NCBI RefSeq assembly: GCF_019578655.1
Contig: NC_063263.1
Location: forward strand, 22,381,001 to 22,445,000
Length of the DNA stretch: 64,000 nucleotides
From: Ricinus communis
Taxonomy: Eukaryota; Streptophyta; Magnoliopsida; Malpighiales; Euphorbiaceae
Direction of reading: 5' to 3'
Shown: piece by piece, positions 35,826-48,408 of the stretch
Numbering within the stretch: the first letter of the stretch is position 1
Layout of the letters: every line of letters starts with the position of its first letter
Translations under genes and position numbers: made by a program
The notes under the pieces: model-generated
Databases searched by the model: none
Seen by the model: only the letters and a program-made list of their open reading frames with translations
Told to the model about the DNA's origin: nothing

Positions 35826-37035
35826 GTTGGCATTTGCTTTCTTGAGTGACCAAATGGCCTCCAACTTCGTTTAACACATTTGAGGATGTTTGAGACATAA
35901 TCACTGCAACAATCCTTCCACCTTTACCAGTTCTTCCATCCTTCCTTCCTCTTCTAGTCCTGTCACCCCTCTCTTCTATTCCAATGGTTGTAGAAGATTC
36001 TAAGAGCTACAAAGACATTGTATATCTTGCATAAGATGGTGTATTTTCCTATGAAGCAGCCCTTGTAACTCCAATTGTTAAATGAATAACTATTATCCTA
36101 TTTTGCTTGGGCATCTAAAAATAAATATAATACAAAAGTGTTGGTAAAACTACAAAAAAAAAAAAATAGAGAGAGGTCCAATATAGTGAGATCTATTACC
36201 CTCATGTAAATATTGCTTGTTTACTCAAATACCCTGATTCCATATCCTTTTCTAACCTATATAATACAAAACATCCACAAATAAGAATTTGTTATATATA
36301 ACTAAACATAATTTAACTAGTTTAGTATATATACCATAGCTCTTTGTTGGACAACTTTCAAATGACGATATGTTACAAAGGTATTTCCACTTTGTTGTTG
36401 ACTTGCATTTATATTTGTACTCCTTTAAAACTTATCTATTGTTATCATTTTATGTCTCACAGTTGCAGGTCTTGGTTGCCTTATAGTCTCAACTCCACTA
36501 GATGACCCAACGGTTGATTGACCATCCACTCTTTCCTTAAGTGGTCTACCTCTCTTAGCCTGTTTATGCTAGAAAATAATAGAAAAATTGAACTACAACA
36601 TCTAATATTAATGAAAATATGTTATTCATGTTTTTCAAAATTTAATTATCTTACATTAGTTTTTAGAGATCTTTCCACAGCCTCATTGATGCAAATTCTC
36701 TTGTTATATCCTACTTGAAGATATTTTTGACATGTCATTTCAATGCTTACCTTCTTAGCTTATTTTCATTCTTTGGTTCTTCAAGTGCCCTCTTCTTATT
36801 TTTCTTAGGCCTTCTTGGCATTTTCTTGAATGGTGGTGCTGTTATAGGATTTCCAGCTACTTCAAGCTATCATTTCTTCCCATTCAGTGGTTTAAGGACA
36901 CATTAATAATGTGTCAATATACTTTTAGACACTATAGTAATAATCAATAAAATCTGCGGGGACCTTTTTCATGAAGTGAATTGTTGAACATGCATGAATG
37001 CATGAGATCCCCCTAATATCCCAATGCTCTATAAG

Positions 37036-38719
37036 TAGGGCTGAGCACGGATCGGTCCAATTCAGTTATTTATAAATCACCAGTACCATACCAAACCTCA
37101 GTTATTTTAAAATTGAAGGTACCAGTACCGTACCAAACATAAAAGGACCCAATACCGTATTGTACCAATTTTACGGTTCAATACAGTTCGGTTCGGTGCT
37201 ATTTTCGGTTCTAAAAAATTTAACTTTAGTCTCATTTTTAATCAAATACATTTAGAGAAAATATGATTACCAACCTAAAAAAGTAGCATGAAAATCTGAA
37301 TTAAAATTGTAATCACATTCTTGAACAACCTGTTTCGCAATTCAATCACTTGCAAATACAATAATTCATTCAATATTCAAATACAAACCATTAAAATATA
37401 TATTACTGCTAGCATAAAAATATTTTACAGATAGCAATCATTAAAATAAATAATTTTACAAACTTTATGTAGCACTAAAATACATGTCCAAAATTAGCAA
37501 AGGAATGTTATTACCTCCTCTCAAAATTAGCACTCCACATTTAATCTTAGCATAAGGGACTCGCCAATCTCAGGATCTTGAATAATTTCTACAATAAAAG
37601 TAAAAAATTACGTCAATAAGACTTAACAGCATCAACAATAAACAAACATATGTAAGAAGTAAAGAAATGTTACCTGACTCTATGCTTTCAATATCCTCTA
37701 TTGATTCTTCTAGTTGGATAGGTTTATTTGAACTTCTAAGCCAATCTTGACAACAAATGAGGACCTCCGCTGTTGTAGGAAGTAAAGAACTTCTATATTG
37801 TTAAAAGTTGTTTTGACAATTTTTTCTCAAGTTTTGTTTGATCTTTTTCAAAAAAAAAATTAAATTTATAAATATAATTTAATATTTTTTTATATTTTAA
37901 TATTAATTTATAATATTTTAAAAGTTAATAAATTAATTATTTCTAAATATTTAATTTTTTAAATTTTATTAGTATAATAATATAAAAATTATTTTTAAAA
38001 TATTTATTTCTTAATTTTAATATTTATATGAAGAATACTTTTAGTATAATTAATATTATTATTTTTAAAATAAAAATATTATATAATTAAAAATTAATTT
38101 ATTAATAAATATAGTGTAAATAATATTATATTTATATAATAATATCTTTTATAATTTTTACTAATTTATATAACTTTTTATTAAATTAAGTAATTTTTAA
38201 TTAACTTGTCAAAAATTTCTAGATAGTAAATAAATTTTAAATCTAGTATTATAGTATGTATACTAGATTACTAGTATCAATATACTATATGACATATTAA
38301 TATATATAACTTATATTTTTTATAGAGTATAAAGTATATTATAATATTATAGTTATTTTTAATATGTATTATTTTTTGTATTTCGATAACAATTGCTTTA
38401 ATTATATAAATAATAAATATAAAATAATTTTTTATAGAGCATATGTATTATTTTTTTAATATATGTATTATTTATGTAATATAAATAATTATTTATAAAT
38501 ATATGTAAAAAATTCGGTTCTACGGTTTGGTCTGGATCAGTACAAGACGGATCGGTTCTGGTACGGTTTTTACTAAAGAACCAGTACCATACCGTAATAG
38601 TAAAAAAATTCGGATCGGTTCAATTCGGTTATAAAAACTTTCAGTTTTTTCGGTTCTGGTACTTTTCGGTACGGTTATTCGGTTCGGGCGGAAATCACCG
38701 AGATCCATACTCAGCCCTA
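37036..38719 (-). mobile_element. Nested hAT element inside the MULE transposase gene
   Basis: Terminal inverted repeats TAGGGCTGAGCACGGATCGG and its inverted partner (ending CTCAGCCCTA) are flanked by a perfect 8-bp duplication, TCTATAAG (37028-37035 and 38720-38727). Both ends carry subterminal CGGTTC/CGGTAC-type motifs. The body is AT-rich. It keeps only scraps of a transposase and so cannot move by itself. It cuts the SWIM-finger coding sequence of the MULE, so it arrived after the MULE. Confidence 0.93.
37530..37805 (-). pseudogene. hAT transposase C-terminal fragment
   Basis: On the minus strand, 37805-37675 encodes RSSLLPTTAEVLICCQDWLR then a Glu-rich end, the pattern of the C-terminal dimerisation region of plant hAT (RICESLEEPER-type) transposases, which carry ...ALICTQNWLR... 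there. It ends at a donor-like GTAACA, and a second short exon-like piece (DPEIGESLMLRLN) follows at 37590-37535. The rest of the transposase is gone. Confidence 0.75.
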
Positions 38720-41282
38720 TCTATAAGTGCAACCAAATTTTTTTAATTCAACTACAAATCCATCATCCCCTATTGCAACCTGAAATGTCTCACTAACAAC
38801 TAGTTTACTAATACAAAGTCTGCTATTATACCTATTTTGTTCAAGTTTTGCTCTAATCCTAGGAGAAATGCTATTTGTAACCCCACTCATCCCTATTAAC
38901 TTAGTATGCTACATTTCCAGAAGTGCAGCCCTAATATCCTCAAGCATATCAATAATAATAGGTCTACATCTAGCTTTTATAATATATCCATTAAAAGTTT
39001 CTAAGATATTATTATCTACCATATCACATTTTGGTAAACCCAAATAAGCTACTACATTTTCCCTTTTGAGCTCATCCAATGCAGCTTTTAAAGATGCCTT
39101 ATTGGTACTACTCATAGCTTTCCAAAACATGTTCTTTAAGGTCTAACCATTGAACTCCTTCCAATTGTAGTAAACATGGCGAGCACAATTTCTGTGTTTA
39201 GCAAAAGGGGACAATTTCTCTATAGTATTGGTCAAACCCCAATAGACAAAAATAATAAAATGAATGATTATATTTAAAATAGAAATAAGTTATTAAATAC
39301 ATGTAATTGAACAGGTCATTGAAAAATTATTAGAATATAAATAAGTTATTAGACAATTTCTCAAGGGGTCATTATTTTTTGCTGGCCACTGACAAAGATT
39401 CAACCCAAGCCATCATTAATATTGAGCCCTTCAAAAAGTATCTTAAGAAACCTTTTCTCAAAAATTTCGTTTTCAGCTTGAGGTATTGCCTAAGAGATTG
39501 GGAACATCTTATTTCTCTCATCCTTGGCAGTTGCACATAATAGGGCCCCACCTAAAAAAGTTTTTAGAATTGAACCTAATTATGGGTCTGCATCCAGATA
39601 AAAATCCTTTTCTAAGTGCACTAAATCCAATAAAAAAATTCATGATACACTAGGTTCCTCAAGTAAGAAGTTAAACCTACCATGAGGGTCAATCCTCATC
39701 AACTTAGCCTTATATGATCTCAAACTAGCATAATGATCATGTATTAACCCTCTAAGCATCTCTAGAGCTTTCCATTTTGCTCTGTACAACTTCCACTTGG
39801 ATAACTCAACAACATACTTTTCAAGCACATTATCCTCTAAATTTTTTATTGACCAGTTTGGATTTCTTCTAAATCTATGCGCATATTCCCTTACAATACA
39901 AGTTGATGTAGCTTGTCTATTTCTCATCTCCATATGGCATCTGTGAGGGCCGTTATAAGTCTTCAATGCAAATATCTTTTATTTTTTTATCACACTTGCA
40001 TAGAACCTCCAAGGACAGCTTAGTACACATCCAGCTTCTAATTGATTTAGATTGCTTTTTGTTATTTGGATATTATGGCCATTTAAAATGGCATTGCCTT
40101 TCAACAGCTTCTCTACACTATATTCTATTATCAAACCACATACCTAATCCAAACTCCAGAGTTTTATGATTACACTTACGATCATAAAATATTCTCTTCG
40201 TCAGTTGAATCAGAGTTTATATCCCCTTTCAGAGTCTTCAAATTCTGACACTATTTCTCTGTTAGATGCTCCATTAACATTAATATCTTTAGCCACTTAG
40301 GCAATCTTGCTTTGAAACGCACCTATAATGTTGAACGTTTTTGCAACCTCATCAGTTGGAACATATCTCCTATACTTAGACTTGTTCTACCTAGCTTTAA
40401 TATATTCTTTATCATATGAAGCTAGTTCATAGTCTGATAGACCATTATCAATATCACTTTTCCAACTGAACAGTAGTCTAGATCTTTATCTTTATCCTCT
40501 TCATGTCCCCATCTGTTAGCTCCCTTTCCATTGCAACCTCAACTTGAACATCTTCATTACTAACCTCTCATTCCTCATCTTCATGATGTTCATCTTAATC
40601 ATCTTCACTCAATTTCAAGCTAGCAGAAATGTCATTAACCTCAAACTTCTCACCAATATTATCTATAGGTTTTCCCCCCTCTACATATGCATTTATCATA
40701 CCACCTCCAACAGAATCTGACTAAAGCATATCCATAACTCCAGAATCATCATGTACAACCTTATACCCCTATTAATTCTGGACCTTGGTGTTCTATATGA
40801 CAATTGGTCCCAAGAACTGTAACCTAACTTCTCTACTTCATCTTCTAAGCTTTGATATCCAAACCTATTCATATCTAAACCATGCATTGAGCTTATTGCA
40901 CCCTTAATATATACCCTATCACTACCAGCAGTCATTAACCTCTACCATGGTAGAAGTAAATAGAGAATCTATCACTACGATATAAATGAACAAATTATTA
41001 ACAGTTACTACTTCATTAATATTTTATCAGTGTAGATGATTATTTAACTAAAGTACTATAGTAAAAATACTAGACAATATTACTGTTTGGAATATCAAAC
41101 ACAAATGAAACTATAGTGAAAACTGTAATAAAATATACAACTCATGAAACTGATAAATATTTAGAGGGACCACATGTGTAGTTATCAAAATAAAAAAAAA
41201 TCCTTACTTGTTAGCCATTATCACGACAATGCTTGTGGTTAGAACTAGTGCAAATGGGACCACTGCAACTTCAAGTTGGAAG

Positions 41283-42370
41283 GTATATTGTTATTGTCCC
41301 TTGATGCAGTAAGAAAGGGGAGTTGAATTGGTGTGTGAAAGGTTAATAGAAAATTAAGAATATATGCAAAGAAGAGAAGAGAAGAGGAAAAGAATAGACA
41401 CAAAGATATATAGTGGTTTGGATATTAACCAACACTACATCCATTTTCCAACCTACAATTGGGTATCTCACTATGAATGATCCTTTTGTAGGTGCAAGAT
41501 TAAACCTAAGTGTTTTCAAGCTCACACTTAAACTTATCCCTAGGAGTTTTTCCAAGCTCACCCCAAACTTATCCCTAGGAATTTTTCCAAGCTCACCCCA
41601 AACTTAGTGTTTAGGCTCACACCAAATCATAGAAGAGTTTTTCTTCCTTGGCTAACTCTCAGACCCTTTTTCCAAGTGTTTAACGCTAACACTCAACCCT
41701 TTACAAGAGAATTAAAATGTAGAAGGATAAAATATCACTTTGCAAGAGTTTAGACACTTAGAAAAATGAATAACCATTGTCTAAGTCTTTAAGAGGGATA
41801 TTTATACGCATACCAACATCTTAGAGATGTTACAAATAGCTCATACTTCATCAAATACAAAGTAAAGATGATTTGGCAAAAGTAACTTTCTGCCAAAGAA
41901 GTACCCCCGCGCTTTTTGAATATAGCTCCAACGGCTCTTGACATATGGCACTACTTTATCGGCTGACAACACAATAGTCACTAACTTAACATTTAATGCG
42001 AATGTTACCCTAGCGCTGGAGAAGCGCCCTTGTTAAAGCACGCCTAAAAGCACGACCGCGCTTGAGCTCGTGCTGGAGAAGCACCCTTGCACTCCAAAAG
42101 CGCCCTCGCGCTTCACAAGGAGAAGACTCTTTGAATACCAGGTGTCAGTGTCTGACTAGGGAGGCTTCCAGGTGATTTTGAGAAAAGCGTTCCCCGTGCT
42201 TTGATAGCACCCTCGTGCTTTGAAAGCGCCTCGCGCTTTTACAGCTTCAGCAAAGCTATTTGATTTTCTCCAAGACCTTATGTCCAATGCTTAAGCCACT
42301 TTAACGCTATATAATAGACACTCAAAATATGAAATTAGTACACCTTAATTTGAATGTCAAGTTCAAAAAA
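41283..42370. mobile_element. Unclassified insertion in the MULE 5' part
   Basis: Differs from its surroundings. It opens with TTGATGCAGTAAGAAAGGGG, contains about two tandem copies of a 38-bp unit with CTTATCCCTAGGA (41530-41607), and has a GC-rich part (41900-42240) repeating GCGCCCTCGCGCTTT-like words. It ends near a run of A at 42368-42379. The texture is that of an LTR-type remnant (many plant LTR elements contain such an opening), but clear TG..CA ends and a target duplication could not be fixed. No coding sequence. Confidence 0.4.
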
Positions 42371-42624
42371 AAAAAAGATTCTCAAAATCATGAAAGAACT
42401 TAGGCTAATAACTATCTTGTTCAAAACTATTCCTTCAGGAACACAAAACCCACCTTTTCTTAAAGCATTAGCTCCAATATATGCTCGATTTCACATATGA
42501 AAAAGTATGATTATGGTTTATGACAAAGAAATTTGAAGAGAAATTGGCAGATTCATTCGTTAACATGTAAATAGAATTTTAGGACTTTTTAACAAAATGC
42601 TTAATTCATTTTGCGGATTCGATT

Positions 42625-42816
42625 TTTGTTATGTTTTTAGGGTTTGAAAGTTTCTAAAACGCACCATATAGATGTTCAAAATGCATCGTTTAACTTAAAG
42701 CTAGAGTGGATATGACGTGTCGATATAATTTGACACGTTTGCATAAATATGAGAGCCTGCCTGACACGCTGGCACAAAAAAATAGAAAATGTCATAATTA
42801 AATTTGCAATTAGACC
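42625..42816 (-). repeat. MULE right terminal inverted repeat
   Basis: Reverse complement of the left repeat at 34482-34745. Shared segments run to the AAACCCTAA region near 42640. Confidence 0.9.
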
Positions 42817-42825
42817 TAAAATAAA

Positions 42826-43974
42826 ATTATCATGAGAATTAAATAATTTAACTACAATGTTGTTTTTCTCAATTAAATTTATAATAAGTTTAACTCATAC
42901 CACATGTCTAAATAATAGAGAGAAAGTAAAAAAGAATGCAGTAAAAAGAATGTATTTAACATTCCTCGTATTGTGGGTGATGTGCTTCCATAACATAACA
43001 TCATAGCATATAGGATATTATAAAAGTGTGAACGGGAAATGAATGACAGATTTACTAAAACAACTTTATTAATTATTTAGTTAATTGAATTAATTATATT
43101 ATTTATTAATATATTTTATTAATTATAAATTTAAATTTAAAAGTTTAAATCTATTAAAATTTCAACATTAATTGTAAAATTTAAAATTTAAAATTATACA
43201 TAGTTCACCTTTGATCAGTTCACAGATGGATTGGAGGATTTCTTTTTAATTGAGTCGCATTCAATTTGATGAATTCATGGAAATTCCATCATTTTGCAAA
43301 TACATATAATACAGAAAGTTCATATATGGTGGCGTGCTTATTACCCATATGAAAACGATAGTTTATTAATTAATTTTACTAATAACAAAAATATCAATAA
43401 CCTATTAAATGTAAATTTAACTTTAAAAGTCCAATTTTATTAGAATTTCAATATGATTGTAAAATAGAACTTCTAAATAACATCAAGCAAAATAAATTTA
43501 ATAACAATTAGAATACGCGTGTATAATTATAACATGTAATAATGAAAAAGAATGTGGACAAATAAATTTATCAAAAACTTGACTAAACTTTGAATTAATT
43601 GGATTAATTAATAATGATTTTAATTTTAAAAATTATATTTTAATTACTTTTTGAATATAAATATTAACTAATAAATTAATTTTTTAATTATATGATAATT
43701 TATAATCCTAAAAATAGTATATAAATAATATTTTAATATTAATTTTATCTTTAATATATCAATGTAATCAGTAGAGAATAAAAATTAACATACTAAAAAG
43801 ACAATAATAAAAAATAAAAAATAACATGTATAGCTTTACTATTAATTTTAAAAATATATTATTTTTAAGCGATAATGAGTTAAATAATTAATATTCACGT
43901 GTGACGCACATGAATAAAAAAAGCTAAGAATATTAAAGAAAAATATTAACATGTCATCATAGCTTTATCATGGC

Positions 43975-44014
<40 letters not shown>

Positions 44015-44750
44015 TAAAAAATATTATTATTATAAATTAACAAAATGTAAGAAAAGAAATAATAGTGATAAAGTATATTTAAATGAATTATTAAATTTTT
44101 ATTTTAATATGATATAAATAAATTTGTTTTCTCTTAATTGTATTAATATGTTTTTATGAGTATATAACGTAAGTTATATATAACATACATAATTTTTAAC
44201 TTAATAATCCTACCATTATGTCATTAATAAAAATTTCAAAGTAGTTGACATAGTTTAAACATAAAAATTTTATAAAATTTAATAATAACTTGAATAATTT
44301 CTTTTTACACTTCAAAAATCATTGAAAAATAAATTATTGAACTTCTATTTCGTTATATTTACCTAAGATAATGATAATGATTTAAATGTATTTCAGATAT
44401 TTAAATCTAAAATGAAATATTAAAATAAAAAATTTTAAGTTTATAATTTTTAAAAATAAAAAAATGATAGTTCATATTAGAAAGTATTTATTATGTCTTA
44501 CCTTCTTAAAATAAAATAAAAATTATTAATGTGAAATTATCTCCATTAAATTAATATATTTTTACAGTATATATGAGTCTTAACCTTTTAATAATATATT
44601 AAATCTATTTATTGCTAAAAATACAAATTTTATGTTATTAAATTTATAAATATATTTATTTATTTTATTTTATAAATTATAACGAGTCAAATAGTTAATC
44701 TACACGTGTAACGCATGTGTGAAAAGAAAACTAATATATACAAAAGTGCA
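42826..44750. other. AT-rich intergenic region with dispersed repeat copies
   Basis: No gene. 43040-43210 and 43350-43480 resemble the dispersed AT-rich repeat seen better at 44755 and 45570. An AAT trinucleotide run lies at 43975-44013. Confidence 0.55.
43975..44013. repeat. AAT trinucleotide microsatellite
   Basis: Thirteen uninterrupted AAT units. Confidence 0.95.
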
Positions 44751-44754
44751 ATAG

Positions 44755-46735
44755 GGGAGGACATGTAAATTCAATAAAATAGCCTTATTGATTGTTTAGT
44801 TAACTGAATTAATTAGGTCATTTATTAACTAATTCTATTAATAATAGAAGTACCAAAAAATTATCAAGTATAAGTCTAATTCTAGAAGTCCAATTCTATT
44901 AAGATTTCAAAAATTGTAGTAAAAGAATATTTTAAATAATATTAGTAGTAGTAGTAATGATTCTAATTATAAATAATCAATCTATCTTTTATTATATGAG
45001 TAATGATTTAATATTTATTATACTATTTTAATATATAATAAATATTATGAGCCTAATTATTAAGATTTATATAAATCGCACGTGGATAAAGAACTAAAAT
45101 AATATTATACCAATAATATATCGTATATGTAATAAAACATTAAAGTATTTGCTAGTTAGGTATGACTTAATTTATTATAAAGTACATTAGTTTTAGATGA
45201 AAAATAATCTTATATAAAATCAAAAATAATAAAAATTAACAATAGTGAGATGAAACACAATAAAAAAGAATTTTATTCTTTGCGGACAATAAAATTTGAG
45301 TACTTTTAATATAACCTTTGTTACATACGAAATCAATATCGAATTGGTTAATCCTATAATAATAATCCCATAGGAACTAATAAAAAATTTTAAGAAGTAA
45401 ACATTAGACGCCATTCGTATTAAGTAAATATTATTTGAACTCTAAATACTATAACAAACTTATTTATTATTAGCTTTAAAAAAGAGAAAATATATTTATT
45501 AATAATAAATGGATTCTTCTATGTATAAAAAATAATATAATTTGAATATAACAGTATGAAAGAAGAGAGGATATGTAGATTTACTAAAATAGCCTTTTTA
45601 ATTGTTTAGTTAATTGGATTAATTAGGTCACTTATTAGTTAATTTTATTAATAATAAAGGTACCACTAATTTATCAAGTATAAGTCTAACTCTAGAAGTC
45701 TAATTCTATTAGAATTCAACATTAATTGTAAAAATAAATTTTTTGAATAATAATAATAGTAGTAATAATGATTCTAACTATTAATAACTTTTATATGTTA
45801 TCTTATATGAATATTGATTTAGTATTTATTATATTCTTTTAGTATATAATTAATATCACGAGTCTAATTATTAAAATTTACGTGTATTGCACGTAGACCT
45901 GTTCATGGGCCCGGGTACCTGCCCGGCCCGATGTTTAGTTTAGTTAGAAGAAAAAAAATGTGATACCTAACATTTGAACATGTGACCTTCAACTTATAAT
46001 TATACATACCACTTAGCTACCTATTATTTCTATTTATAATTTTATTGTTATTAATAATGTATTTACATAAAACTAAACCCAAGCCCGACCCGAACATGCC
46101 CAGACTCGATCCATATTTACAGGTTTAACAATTGGCCTGGCTTTTTAAAAATTTCGGGCTTGGTACCGAGAGATATTAAAAAATTCTCGGGCTTGGAGGG
46201 GTCGGGCTTGTTAAAAATAAAATCAAGCCCGGCCAGGCCCGGCCAGAGCCCGCCCAGGCCCGGCCCATGAACAGGTCTAATTGCACGTAAATAAAAAAAC
46301 TAAATGGATATTGTACTAATTATATATTATATATGTAATTAAACATTAAAATATTTTCTAATTAGGTTTGACTTAATTTATTAAAGTATGTTATTTTAGA
46401 TAAAAAGAATAATTTTATAAAAATTCAAAGAAAACAACAGTGAGATGAAACGTAACAAAAAAGAATTTTGTTATTGAAAGGAATATTTCTCGGATAATAA
46501 AACTTAAGTACTTTTAATATAACTTTTATTAGATATGAAATCAATATTAAATTAGATAATCTTATAATTATAATTTCATATAAACTAATAAAAAATTTTA
46601 AGAGATAAACATTAGACAAATATTATTTGAATACTAAAGATTATGACAAATTCATTGATTATTAGCTTTAAGAAAGAGAAGTATTTTTATTAATAATTAA
46701 TGGATTCTCTATTTATAAAATTAATATAATTTAAA
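44755..46735. repeat. Two direct copies of a 0.8-kb AT-rich repeat, one split by a MITE
   Basis: Copy 1 (44755-45545) and copy 2 (45565-46735 minus the MITE) share a head (GTTTAGTTAA.TG.ATTAATTAGG, TATCAAGTATAAGTCTAA), a middle (AAATTTACGTGTATTGCACGT-like) and a tail (AACAATAGTGAGATGAAAC, then TAATAAAAAATTTTAAGA). They lie nearly end to end, so a tandem duplication or two neighbouring insertions of one family is likely. Head fragments recur at 20980, 21540, 43040 and 43350. No protein is encoded, and the family is not identified. Confidence 0.75.
45894..46279. mobile_element. hAT MITE, 386 bp
   Basis: Ends TAGACCTGTTCATGGGCC and its exact inverted partner are flanked by a perfect 8-bp duplication, ATTGCACG (45886-45893 and 46280-46287). 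Subterminal GGCCCGGCC-type words are dense and make it a GC-rich island in AT-rich DNA. No coding capacity. It sits in copy 2 of the AT-rich repeat, so it is younger than the duplication. Confidence 0.95.
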
Positions 46736-48408
46736 AAAATTCATCTTTTAATATTAAAAGTTCTTATAATTCTAATTGAATAAGTTTTTATGTTAACTAT
46801 ATCTAATAATTTAGTTAATAAATTTATAAATATAATACATGGATCAATCTATTAAAAGAAAACCATGAAATCTAGATCAATATGTAGTATAAGATCTATA
46901 TTAAAAAAATTTATTATTTTAAATTTTAACATTAATTACATTTTATTTTATCAGCAATAATGAATAATGCATTTCAGTTATTAATTTATTATTATTATTA
47001 TTATATTAAATTAAAAGGATAATCAAATAAATTTATTAAAAACTTTTTGTACATTATTTTATTATAATTGATTAAACCATAATTTATTAATCATATATCA
47101 ATTGATAATTAATATTTATAATAATTTATAGTAACAATGTGTTTTAATGATATGAAGATGTAATAATATAGTAAAAATATCATTAAATACAATTTAAAAA
47201 TATATTTAACGGTAATATAAATATATTAAAAATATACAAATAAAATATATAAAAAAGATACAATAATGTAGTTAAAAAAAAACTGTGTAAAATTATAATT
47301 TTTTTTAAAGAAAAAGTCGTAAAAGAAAATACTGTAAAAACAAAATTCTCGCGTGCTTTTCCGTAAACCTGTAAAAGTCCCCAAGAAAAAAGGGGAAATA
47401 GGATTTCCCATTTTTACAATTCAAATGCTTATGTATATACAAGCCTAACTGGATTAGTAGTTCGACACCTTATATCTCATGCAGAATTAATTTTTTATAA
47501 TGAACTATTTGAAAAAAAAAGGTTCTGTATCCCTATCTCTCTAACACTAACAACAAGCACTGATCAACTCTCTAATAATAATGTTCTATAAATCAATTTC
47601 ATCCGGATCAATAGGAGGTATAAATAGTATTTTCTAATACTTCATTTCTCTTTCTATGCAATTTGAATCATATTAAGGATCAATTTGGCACAGTTTTCTT
47701 TCCTCTTAAAATTTTCAAAACAATTTTTTCACAATCAGACTTGGAGAATCAATGGAAAATTCAATTTTTTAAATCATTATTCACTCTGAAAAACTATGCC
47801 AAACGAGACTTAAATAGGCTAAGAGTTTTCAGCAGATTTTCAGTTCTAAGTTTCCATTATTCTACATTTGCTCCATTCTTACTTATTATAGAACAAAGTT
47901 ATTTGTTTTAGGGTATATGCATAAATAATAAGAAAACACAAATGATTAAAAACTCAAATTTGTAAATGAATTTAAGGATCTTAAATCTCCAACTGTATGA
48001 AATGTGATGCAAAACTAGACAGACAGAAACATTACCTAACTGTTAACAGAAGAAAGGGATTTTGAGTAAGGTAAAAGTCAATTCTCTGCACTTGAAAGAT
48101 TAGAATGTGTTAGCAACACTACAGGGGAACAAAAAGAAAAAGAAATACAGAGCCATGTCCTAGACTTGTCCAAACCCAAACTAAGCTTGAGACTTGAGGC
48201 TTAGTTGAGTTGAGTATGTCGAATACCTACGTGGAACCAAGTATACAAACCACAGTTATCAACCATCACAGCTTACAACAGACCTCCAAAATCTAATTAC
48301 ATTAGCAACTCCTGCCACATTACAAAATGTCCATGTTTCCTAATCTTTTTTTCTTTCTTTTTTCTTTTTTCATCATCATCTGCATTTACAAAGACTAATC
48401 TTCGGATA
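46736..48408. other. Intergenic region and 3' flank of BPM
   Basis: 46736-47500 is AT-rich and empty. 47500-48408 is less AT-rich and probably includes the BPM 3' UTR (the stop codon is at 48409-48411). No other gene seen. Confidence 0.5.

Larger units (their letters stand above)
35830..40950 (-). pseudogene. mudrA-like MULE transposase, fragmented
   Basis: Recognisable pieces, in order on the minus strand: N-terminal linker with GYQSLEDEVEKLGYSSWDQL (40935-40790) and an acidic stretch to about 40540; a CHMEMRNRQATST plus YVVELSKWKLYRAKWKALEM region (39966-39640), the conserved block before the catalytic core; a DDE-core segment with GALLCATAKDERNKMFPIS and QQKI (39590-39370); NNILETFNGYI, holding the catalytic-Glu region (about 39030); SWIM zinc finger parts split by the hAT insertion (38760-38720 and 37030-36930); a PRRPKKNKKRALEEP basic segment and a decayed CCHC knuckle (36830-36670); then a basic tail to about 35830. 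Several stops and frameshifts are present. The extreme N-terminus is not recognised. Confidence 0.88.
34482..42816 (-). mobile_element. Autonomous-type MULE (MuDR superfamily), 8.3 kb, now broken
   Basis: Both ends begin GGTCTAATTGCAAATTTAAT (right end read as reverse complement), and the inverted similarity continues for about 190-260 bp. Shared blocks include ATTTATGCAAACGTGT and ATATCGACACGTCATATCC. Flanking TAAAATAAA (34473-34481 and 42817-42825) is a perfect 9-bp duplication, the MULE length. Inside, a mudrA-like transposase lies on the minus strand, reading from the right end leftwards, and a GRF zinc-finger/coiled-coil gene on the plus strand reads from the left end rightwards, so the two genes converge near 35.5-35.8 kb. 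Two later insertions (hAT at 37036-38719; another at about 41283-42370) interrupt it. Both genes carry stops or frameshifts. Confidence 0.92.

Noticed and set aside
43975..44013. CRISPR-like or regulatory array
   Set aside because: Simple AAT microsatellite with no spacers.
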